Source of the DNA: Chenopodium formosanum
Taxonomy: Eukaryota; Streptophyta; Magnoliopsida; Caryophyllales; Amaranthaceae
Direction: 5' to 3'
NCBI GenBank assembly: GCA_024500155.1
Contig: CM044877.1
Location: forward strand, 35,481,501 to 35,545,500
DNA length: 64,000 nucleotides
Below the pieces are notes generated by a model that made no database searches, had not been told where the DNA came from, and worked only from the letters and a program-made list of their open reading frames with translations. How positions within the stretch are numbered: the stretch's first letter is position 1; the number at the start of each line of letters is the position of its first letter. Made by a program: the position numbers and the translations under genes. Below are positions 55,183 through 64,000 of the stretch, piece after piece.

Positions 55183-57000
55183 ATGGCATATCTCTCGTTT
55201 CCTCAATATGACAATGAGCCTTTTTGTGAATATTTCAATAGACTTGAGGAATATTTGGATTATAATTGTTGTAGTCTTTGGGAGGCTTGTGAGATATGTT
55301 ATTTTGGTTTGAATGAGCAAACTAGGGATGAAGTTGAATGTATACATAATGGTGAATTTAGAGCATTGTCAATTGATGATGCTTGGGATTTTTATGTTTG
55401 GTTTTCTAAGGATGTTTGTAATAGGGGTAATCATAATTCTAATATTGATGCGCAATGTCTTGATTGTTCTAACATAAGCATAAATTCCCATTATTTGTCA
55501 CATGATCCCTTAAGTGAACCTAGAACACATGATTTCAACTCTATTTCCCATTTTGTTCATGATGATGAAGTGCATGCTCAAGTTGATGCTAATGGTGTGT
55601 TTTAATATTCTTCGTTATTTACTATGCCTTCTTGTGATGTGCTTCGTTCCCTCAATGATGAATCTCATGTGTTTGATTGTGCCCCCACTCCCCAATGTGA
55701 TGTATATGCTCATGATCTTAATGTTGATTCTTCCAATCTTGGTTGTACTTCTTCTTCTCTTGTTGAGCCTCAACCTTCTACATCTTTTGAATCTCTTGTT
55801 GATATATTTGAGTCTCAAATTAGGTGCATTGAGCTTGATAACAACCCTGGGCCTAGTAAAGAGATGATTATTCAATCTATGAGAGGTCAATTAGAGATAA
55901 TGAAAAAGAATGAGGAGCGTCTTGAGGAGGGAAGGAGAAGAAAAGAAGAGTTAGAAAGCCAATTGTCACCCTTGATGCTTGTATGTGAAAAATTACAATT
56001 TAATGAATGTGTTGATGATGATGATAATTATTTTGAGCATTTAAAAGAGTGTGAGGATCTTATTGGTGAGCATTTGAGTGATGGTGAAGGAGTTGATAAT
56101 GAAGAGATTGTTGATTTTGAAAATCCTAACCCTCTTTCCCATCTTGGTGAGTCTCAAGTGCATGATTGTGTTCCTTTTATCCATGAGTATTTGGATTCAT
56201 TTGAGGTTACATCTAATGTGTTTATTGAGTGTCAAATGAAAACCCATAGCCTTTTGAGTGAGTTCATAGAAAATGCTTCATGGGAGAGAGATGAGTTTGA
56301 AATGAATTTGCATCCATTCATGCATGGCTTTGAGACTTTAGGCTTTAAGGAAGTCGAGGGAGTTGTTGTTCATGATTGTAGTGAATGGGATTATGTAGTT
56401 CCTCTTGGAAGTTGGATATTTGAGAGAGATGATGATCATGAGTGTTCTTCTTTTGAGGATTCTATGATTGATTTTCATGCTCTTATTGGTGATTTGAGGC
56501 ATGGTGGTGAGGAAGAGTTCATTTGTGAGATCATAGCCCCTATTCCCTCCTCTGGTGTCCCTTTTTCAAGCAATGTTAACCACATCCCCTACACTCCTAT
56601 ATCCCTCCCTTCCTTTGTTGATGAGCCTATTGGGGACTCCGTTGTCTATGATGATCTTAATGCCCCTCATTCGTCCCCTATTGAGGAAAAGGGTGATGTT
56701 GCCACCCAAAAATATTTTAGTGAGGAGGATTTGCCTTTTCCTTTTTCTTTCCATTCTTTTATTCCCCCCACTTCTTCTTATTTTCTTCTTTATCCTTTTG
56801 ATCCCTCTTCTTATTTCTTTTGGCATCTCCCTTCTCACATGCGTGCAAAAATCTTGTTGCACGTTCTTATCCAGTCATTTGCCTACCGTTTATCTTATGA
56901 AATGTGTAGTAGTGCATTTGACAAGCTCTTGCGTTCGATAAATTATAATTTTCTAGAGCGGTCAAGATTGGACCTTAAGCAAGCCTTTCTCGGGAAGTAA
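55183..57000 (+). pseudogene. Longer homologue of the element-A protein (one internal stop)
   Basis: 606 codons in one frame from ATG 55183, broken only by TAA at 55603-55605. The N-terminus MAYLSFPQYDNEPF...YFNRLEEYLD and SIDDAWDFYVW match the element-A protein, as do blocks LDSFEV...F.E.QM, LSEFIENASWERDEFEMNL and SSFEDSMIDFH. The end FDKLLRSINYNFLERSRLDL is followed by KQAFLGK and a stop. A segment of about 110 residues absent from A includes a charged coiled coil (KKNEERLEEGRRRKEELE). The protein is acidic overall with an aromatic stretch before the C-terminus; no enzyme motif is seen. Conservation along the whole length between two diverged elements suggests it mattered to the element. 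The role is unknown; a capsid-derived function is the best guess. Confidence 0.7.
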
Positions 57001-57005
57001 CCCGT

Positions 57006-57572
57006 TATAGGCGTTGTTTGAAATGCGCCTACGTTTAAGCATGTGTGAATACGCTTGACACTTTTAGGAAGTGGGAATTAACATAATACGATTAGGGACA
57101 AGGAAAGTAAGGAGCCGCCAACAAGTTTTTAAGGAACTTGTAAACCGTTCACGGATCATTTAAGGCAACCATGATTAAGGGACAATGAAGGAAAAAACGA
57201 TTGGTCCGTGAAGGTTACACCCCATTCATAATCCATGAGATTACTAACCCAATATGGTTCAGAACCACGAAAGGAGGATCGGGGATGATGGTACGAAGTG
57301 AGTCATGGAGTCACATTCGCCCGTATTGGCCTCTAATCGATTCTTATAATGAAAAGTGATTCCTGCGATCTCAAAGGCATACAAATAAAGATTCCATTTG
57401 CTCCAAACTATTATTAGGCTAAATTGGTTTAATATTAATGCAACATATAATTCTAAAATATTGTAATCACTTCAATTAACAACAAGGTTAAAAAGGAAAC
57501 TAAACCAATTGTCCAAATTATCTCATTAGGCGTGATTTTCGATTACATAATCCGTCTAAACATGCAATATGG
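57006..57572 (-). repeat. Segment X copy, right
   Basis: Matches 51360-51939 in the same orientation, starting TATAGGCG. It is cut on the right by the C3 LTR in the word CAATATGG, whose TATGG would be the C3 left TSD. The left side abuts the stop of the element D gene. Confidence 0.75.
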
Positions 57573-59508
57573 TGTAGACACCCATTTGTGTCTCCCCAAA
57601 ACCAAACCCGGTGATGAGTACCTTTCATGTCGAATCATAATCGAATGAAGTGAAAGTGTGGAAAGTCTAGTGTTGCGGATAGTTTTAATTTCTTTTCTCC
57701 TCTCTCTGTTTTTGAAAACCTTTTTTAAGAAAACAGCCAATCCAGTTTGGTTGGTACATGATATGGGTCCAATAATAGTGTAGTTAGATGGGGCTTGAAA
57801 AGACCTTTCCCACGATATGTTATAAGCCCAATTCCGATGAATATTGATGAAGTTATGGCCAAATTACTAAACTAAGCCTGGTTTGAGCCTTATATGCGGC
57901 CCAATGATCTAGGGGACGGCCTAATATGGATTTATCATTCCTAATGTAATTAGGAATGGTTTTAGTCTTCTAGATTCTTCTAGAAGGTTCTTTTTCATTC
58001 CTAATTCAATTAGCATTGATAAATTGACTTTGTTGACTTTTTAGAGTTTTAATCAGAATAAAAGAATGTTTTTGAGGAAAATACGATTTTATCCTCCTGT
58101 ACAGTCAATTTCTATCTGATTTTAGAGAACGCGTCAATAATTTAGTCAGCGCCAAACGCCAGCATTAGCGCCTGATGCTAAGCTTGGCGCCTTACGCTAG
58201 CGTTAGCGCCTGGCGGTAATGTCAGCGTCTGGCGCTAACCTCGTTTTTGCGAGTCAGAACTCTGTTTCGATTTTTTTTATCTTTTTGGCTGATTTTCTCT
58301 ATAAATATCCTTCTAAAAACTTCGTTTTCATTCACCAATTCTCTCTTTTCACCAACTCTCATCAAGAATCTCCTAAAATTTACTTTTTCTCTCAATTTTC
58401 TAAACTAGCCTTTTCTCAAAATACAAAATTCCGCACTCGCAAGACCTAGATACACCTAGCATAATTCGAAGTTGCCTTCGCCCTAGACGTAAAAGGTTTT
58501 AATGTATGAGGGTTTGGTCCCAAATCTCTCTTTCAATTATTTAATTTAATTGTTTTTTTTATATTTTCCTTGAAGTGACTAACGTGTGTATTTTGTTATT
58601 AGAGAAAGGTACGAGGCATCCAAGTAAGTACTTTAATGGTTTTTATTGTTGTTATGATATAGAAATCATGCTTAGATTGTTATTATGCTTCCTAATGTTA
58701 TGTTAGGGCGTTTTGATCTTCCTAGTATCATGTCTAGGATAACTTTAATATCAAGTATGATTGAAAGTATGATGTCTTTTATATTCTTCCTAATATTTAT
58801 GATTGTTAGTATCATGTTAGGGCTAAATATATGATTTTTTTATGTTAAGTGACATGCTAGGGTTTGTTATTAATCTTGTTAGTATCATGCCTAGGATCTT
58901 GCTATTCTTATGCTTTACCATGATTATTTTAATTATGATTATAATTTTATAATGATGATTATTTTTCTGATGATTATTATTATGTTGCTTGATGATATTT
59001 ATTGTTATTTCTTGATCACACCTTTTATGCATGTTTAAAGGGAATTGGTACTTGTAATCACGCTTAATAAGACAATTAATAATCTTGTTTAGGGTTAATT
59101 TGATTATAATTCAAGTGATCTCCAATAATAGTTTTTTTTGTGCATTAATATTCAACCAACATAGATTAAACATTTAGGGTAATCCTATTGATTGCATGTT
59201 AGTCAAAAAGCACACATGAATACGATCAGAATAAAGTAGATGCCTATTATTAGGGCAGGTTCAATCTCTTTTAGGTTGGATTTGTACCTTCATCCCCGAA
59301 CTACCAGTCATGGTTCAAGACCTATTGGAGTTGACGATCTCTTGGATCGTTAAGGGGTGTAACCTTCACCTCGTGAACGGTTTACAAGTTCCTAAAACTT
59401 GTTGGCGACTCTTTTGCTCTATCTTCTTTCCCTTTGGACGCCACCATACTTTAGTGTATGATCACACTGGGGTTCAAGCTAGGGATAATTCTTGAAATAT
59501 TCCCTACA
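57573..59508 (+). repeat. 5' LTR of C3
   Basis: 1936 bp, TGTAGACACCC to TTCCCTACA. TATA box 58300-58307. Upstream are the GGCGCY cluster (58145-58240) and heat-shock units (57967-57991). The U5 carries the word TTGGCGACTC at about 59402, which repeats the start of the PBS. Confidence 0.92.
57967..58307 (+). promoter_or_regulatory. C3 LTR promoter: heat-shock units, GC cluster, TATA box
   Basis: Five contiguous heat-shock-type units (57967-57991, core TTCTAGAAGGTTC), then AGCGCC/GGCGCY motifs (58145-58240), then TATAAATA at 58300-58307. The layout is shared with the C1 LTR. Binding of heat-shock factors is a prediction. Confidence 0.55.
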
Positions 59509-59513
59509 GTTTT

Positions 59514-59531
59514 TGGCGACTCCACTGGGGG
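59514..59531 (+). other. Primer-binding site of C3 (Tat/Ogre type)
   Basis: TGGCGACTCCACTGGGGG, one base different from the C2 site, five bases after the LTR. Confidence 0.85.
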
Positions 59532-61141
59532 GGATTTCTATTTTAATTCCTGAAAATTATTTCGGCAATGATTTAGAATGAGTGGATGAGACTCGAAAAG
59601 TTCTAAGTATTTCATGTGCGTAATTTTGATTAACATTATTGTCATATGCATAAAAACGATCTCATTGGTAAGACCATCCGTAATGAGTTAAAACATAGGA
59701 ATTTTATGCGTAGGGAATTTGAGGAATATCTTTCACAACTAGAATCGAAATAACAATACGCGAAACTGGAAAATTTTATCGAGCACAGAAAGCTGCTGAG
59801 GCATGTAGGAACTAGCGTCAGCGAATAAAGATTAGCGCCAGTATTTTGATCTTAGTGCCAGACGACAGCCTCTGTTGCTAGGCGCTAAAGCCTAAAGCTG
59901 GCACCGGCCTCTGTTTGCTGGCGCCAAGTTCTTCCAATACCGAGCCAGAACTATGCGTTCTAATTTCAACCAGTTTTTAGCGTTGTTCGCTCGATCCTTC
60001 TTCCTAATTGAGTTTTTCTCACTTTTCTGAAACCCATATGTGTTCTACATATTGACATAACCCTCTAGGAATTCATGCTCCATCTACCTGATTGAACGCT
60101 CTAAGCAACAAAGGGTACATCCGAGAATGTTGAATTCACCAAACCATGGAAGCGAGTTTTTCTAAACTCGCGGTGTCCCATCCACTCGCGCCAACCCTTC
60201 ACGGTTAGGATTCCGCGCGGTGCATACGAACAATTAACCATGGACCCTCTTTGACTAATCCATATCCCGAACTTTAGAGAACTAGAGCCATGGTTAGGTA
60301 GCAAACTCATTGCTTCATATCGTGCCTACTTGACTAATTGTGCATTATTTGTTGTGCATACTCTATGTGTTTTTCCTAACCGTTTGTTTTACTTGTGCTA
60401 AGATTAAATAAATTAATGACTAAAAGAACTTTGCCTAATTAATTAATTAATTAGAGTAAATAAAGTCTAATATTTTAACTAGAGTTGACTTAGTACGACT
60501 TTAGGCATACCCCTGTTGATCAATAATACCGAAAACAGTTTCAGATCGACGCTCCAGCAATGGCGCCGAAGTTTGAACTGTAGCGCCACTCTATGGAGTG
60601 TGGCGCCTGGCGACAGTTTTGTCGTTTTGACGACAGTTCGGTTTATTGCACGAGTCATCACTTTGTGTTTAATTAAACAGTTTGCTAATTAATTCGGTTA
60701 AATTTTACTGTTAATAATACATTGTTAAGTCATTAATTGAGTGTAGGCACTACGTCCCGTGGTCTTACACAAAAGTCCAAGCATGTCACTTACACTCACC
60801 ACATAACGCACACACCAATACACACTTTTGACCATGTTTAAGAAAGTCTTGTATGCACGTTTTTTTTTCCGTCATTTTTTAGGGGGGTAAGTCGGATATT
60901 AATCCTCCAATACCATACTTGATTCCTAAAAATATATACCTTATTTTTGCCAAAAATATGCACCTATTTTTTTTCCTCTTTAAAATCGTAAAGTCAAGGT
61001 CGATTTGAGTCAAATAATTAAAACGGTTTAAATTACAGCGCGTGGTCAAGAAAGGAAGGGCGGTTAATCAAAGACAATCTTTTTGTACAAGTCCAACTTT
61101 TCGACAAACCCATCGCTCGTAAGAGGAAAGCTAGGACAGCA
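59532..61141 (+). other. Leader of C3
   Basis: Noncoding, similar to C1 and C2 leaders. GGCGCC-type clusters at about 59818-59935 and 60545-60630, TTAA microsatellite near 60437-60455, antisense-open block 60101-60310. The stretch at 60893 shows the uninterrupted target of element A in C1. Confidence 0.65.
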
Positions 61142-63129
61142 ATGGCAACACAAGAAGAAGGCAATGAGCTCAGGAACCAACTGGTTACCGTGACTGAGGC
61201 ACTAAAGATTCTAACCCTCAAGATCGATGATCCCGTGAAACAACAACAGATGGACCTCATGCAAGAGAGTCTAAGAAAGCTATCAAGCGACTAAAAGTTT
61301 CAAGGGATTAGCTCAAAAGGGGTCTCGGTGGACAAGGATCTTCTTCCGCAGAAGTTCAATGCCAACGACATCCCGAAATTCAAAGCAACTGATAACCCTT
61401 ATTATCATTTAAGAGCCTTCGAAACAATAATGAGTATTAAGGGTATTGACAAGAAGGTGTTCCCCTCTATATTCTCACTACCTCTCGAAACGGTTTGCCA
61501 ACAATGGTTCTTTTCTCTCGAGAAAGAAAAAACCTCCACTTGGAGTCCATAGCAAACACATTCGTTGATAGATACAAATGCAACATTCAAGTTGGGACTG
61601 GCCATAGGGAACTTGAAATCCTCAAGTAGAAGGAGAATGAAGGCTTCACCTCTTTCTTTAACAAATTGTGAGAAACCTCAGCTAAGATGATTGAGGTGCC
61701 CAGTGAAAAAGAGTCCGTAAGGTTATTCATCAAAAACCTTCAAGAAAAATACTCCAAGCATCTCAAATATCAGAATAATCTCCATACCTTCAAGGCCGTC
61801 TACGACATTGGAATTAATATTGAAGACGACCTGGCTAAGTTGAAAGCTGCCAACAATAACTTCAACAGTGGCTGGAAAGGCAAGAAGAACGACAATCCTT
61901 CTTCTTCCAAAACCACCCACTCAAACAATGTTAGCACTTTTAACCTAAATGAAGTCCTTGCTATGAATAATCAAGGACAAAAGAAACCATTTAGGAGGAA
62001 CTTTACTCCTATTGGCATGAGTTATGACACCGCATTTGACCGATTAAATGGAAAAGGTCTTATAACTCCTATTGGACCATTTAGGGACCCACCAGTCGAA
62101 ATGAGGATGGCTAACTGGAACCCCAATGCACATTGTAAGTATCACCAAGGTAGGGGCCATCTTACCGAGAACTGTTGGAAGCTTAAAGAAGCTATCCAAG
62201 ACTTAATCGACAACAACAAGCTACCATTGCGCCCTGCCAGTAAAAAGCCAAGTATTGATAATGCGCCTCTCGTTCACTCCTTGGCTATCTTTGATGAGGA
62301 AAACGAGGTCGATCCCTCATCTTTCATCAAGCCCGTCAAACAAATCCATGCTATCGAAGAAGAGGAGGAGATTTTTTTCGACGCCATGGATAACTTTCCA
62401 GAATTAGCAAGTAAAGAGGACTTACAATTGCTTACACTGAATATGATGGAAGGATCAAACTTGCTACGTGAAGCCCTCAAGGTTGTAAAAGAACTTCAGA
62501 AGAAATATGACGAGGTTCCACTCTTGAAAAATAAAAGAGAGTTCACACCCATGGGAACGACTTATAAGGCAAAACGTTTTCCTTTACAAGTCACCGATAA
62601 ACCCAAGAAGAATAATAGACTCTACACTCCAATTAGGATCCCATACTCACAAATGTCCAAAATGCTCTCCGAGAGTGGCGAGATCAAACCTCTCGAACCG
62701 AGACCATTTGAATCATTAAAAAGGACAGATAGATATTATTGTCAATGTCATCAATCAGGGGGTCATACTATCGAAAACTGTTTTATATTCAAGGATTTAA
62801 TTTAGTAAATGATTGATGATAAGAAGCTAGTCCAAGTTCCACGAGAAGAGGATGTAAATATTAATGGAGTTTGGGACAGCGATGAAGAAGACGTCTATTT
62901 AAAAGACATGGTAGGACCTCCACCTTCGGTGTCATATGCCATGGATGACTTTTGGGTTGAAGAATATTCATTAATAGATGTCCTCACAAGATCCGGGAGA
63001 ATGCAACCTCTTGTTTCAACACAACCCATGCCAACCACACAGCAAGTTCCCATACCTATTATTGATGATAATGACATCGCAAAACAGTTCAAGAAAACAA
63101 AAGTTGAAATGAACGTATGGAAGCGTCTG
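61142..63129 (+). pseudogene. Tat/Ogre-like gag and protease linker of C3, broken
   Basis: Starts MATQEEGNELRNQL. TAA at 61292 (TAC to TAA), a one-base loss near 61546 and stops near 61628 and 61670 break the first third. From 61687 a long frame runs to 62805: MIEVPSEKESVRLFIKNLQ, FTPIGMSYDTAFDRL and the zinc-like CKYHQGRGHLTENC. After an acidic spacer a second module follows with YTPIRIPYSQMSKML and CQCHQSGGHTIENC. TAG and TAA at 62803-62808 separate it from a linker (62809-63129) with DDFWVEEYSLIDVLTRSGR, ending in QFKKTKVEMNVWK just before the usual protease region. It is cut at 63130 by an inverted LTR. This is the most complete copy of this gag in the window. Confidence 0.83.
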
Positions 63130-64000
63130 TGTAGGGAATAATTTCAAGCCTTTAAATCCCACTAGCTTGAACCCCACTGTGATCATACACTAAAGTACGG
63201 TGGTGTCCAAAAGGGAAGAAGATAGAGCAAAAGAGTCGCCAACAAGTTTTTAAGGAACTTGTAAACCGTTCACGAGGTGAAGGTTACACCCCTTAACGAT
63301 CCAAGAGATCGTCAACTCCATAAGGTAATGAAGCAAATAAGGGTTCGGGGATGACGGTACAAATCCAACCTAAAAGAGATTGAATCTGCCCTAATAATAG
63401 GCCTCGACTTTATTCTGCTCGTATTCATGTGCGCTTTCTGACTAACATGCAATCAATAGGATTAACCCTAAACCTGTTTAATCTATGTTGGTTGAATTTA
63501 ACGCACAAATAAATCATTATTGGCGATCACTTGAATTATAATCACAATTAACCCTAACAAGATTATTAATAATCTTATTAAGCATGATTACAAGTACCAA
63601 TTCCCTTTAACATGCATAAAAGGCGTGATCAAGCAACAAATAAATATCAAGCAACATAAATAATAATCAATATCATGAATAATAATTATAATCATCACAA
63701 TAAAATAATCATCATCAAAATAAATTATAACAATTATAATCATAATCATGTTCATGTTAATATTAAAGCATAATAAAAATAGCAAGATCCTAGGCATGAT
63801 ACTAACAAGATTAATAACAAACCCTAGCATGTCACTAAGCAATAAATATCAAGTCTTTAACCCTAACATGATACTACCAATCATAAAAATTAGGAAGAGA
63901 ATAAAAGACATCATAGCAATCATATTTAATATTAAAAATAACCTAGACATGATACTAGGAATATCATAATAACAATATAAGCATGATTTCTACATCATGA
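63130..64000 (-). repeat. C-family LTR in inverted orientation, runs off the window
   Basis: Starts TGTAGGGAATA, the reverse of the C LTR end, and follows the C1 LTR (27595 onward) through the U5 words and AT-rich middle. No PBS in minus sense lies to its left, so it is a 3' LTR or solo LTR inserted into C3 gag. Confidence 0.85.

Larger units (their letters stand above)
53692..57000 (+). mobile_element. Element D: diverged relative of element A, both ends truncated
   Basis: Partial 5' LTR (53692-55068), degenerate tRNA-Asp-type PBS and one long gene. The left side is cut at the Athila-like LTR, the right side by segment X copy at 57006. Gene start, PBS position and protein match element A, while the LTRs are only loosely similar. 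Confidence 0.78.
57573..63129 (+). mobile_element. Element C3: Tat/Ogre-like, 3' part replaced by an inverted LTR
   Basis: 5' LTR 57573-59508, PBS 59514-59531, leader 59532-61141, gag 61142-63129. A C-family LTR in opposite orientation starts at 63130, cutting the gag-protease linker. Left TSD candidate TATGG (57568-57572); right end not in window. Confidence 0.85.

Overview
This window looks like repeat-dense nuclear DNA of a flowering plant, probably a eudicot with a large genome. Nearly every base belongs to nested LTR retrotransposons of classic plant lineages: Ty1/copia SIRE-like, Ty3/gypsy Athila-like, Tat/Ogre-like, Retand/RIRE2-like and Tekay-like. A Stowaway end, a MULE-like foldback element and a Helitron are also present. 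There is no rRNA or tRNA gene, no bacterial feature and no intact host gene. The species cannot be named from the sequence; an antisense ORF next to a Tat-type LTR recalls Retand (Silene) and RIRE2 (rice).

Left third. A decayed SIRE-like copia element (1-5136, minus) lies inside a Tat/Ogre-like pol fragment (5137-6773, minus). Element B (6774-16016, minus) is Athila-like, with gag, protease and an ATHILA-ORF1-like gene but no reverse transcriptase or integrase. Beyond it is Tat/Ogre-like element C1 (gag 16017-17133, leader, 5' LTR 27595-29520, all minus). C1 is split by element A (17409-26202, plus), which is complete with LTRs of about 2.5 kb and target-site duplication (TSD) CTTAC. The only substantial ORF of A (20062-21486) is an unrecognised protein that resembles part of an Athila gag at its N-terminus.

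Middle. A truncated Stowaway-like end (to 29630) precedes a multi-exon gene fragment (30561-31486). That fragment is cut by a roughly 500-bp minus-oriented LTR (F, 31487-47749). F is split by element C2 (31702-47462, plus, TSD GTAGG). The 5' LTR of C2 carries a Tekay-like solo LTR, which itself contains a 9-bp-TSD foldback element, and also a Helitron. The interior of C2 carries a solo LTR (41302-43477, TSD GTACC) and an unusual array of GGATTGTC hairpin units (44305-45060). Right of LTR F, on the opposite strand, is a decayed antisense ORF (48184-50983), as in Retand/RIRE2-type elements.

Right third. Two copies of an LTR-like segment (51360-51939 and 57006-57572) flank an Athila-like solo LTR (51940-53691) and element D (53692-57000), a diverged relative of A with a longer version of the same protein. 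Element C3 (57573-63129, plus) has a 5' LTR, primer-binding site, leader and gag. It is cut by an oppositely oriented C-family LTR that runs off the window.

Main points: a conserved unrecognised protein carried by two diverged non-autonomous elements; runs of heat-shock-element units in C-family LTRs; GC-rich palindrome clusters just upstream of the TATA box in several unrelated LTR families; a hairpin repeat array; and an antisense gene whose eleven identified in-frame stops can each arise by one C-to-T change.
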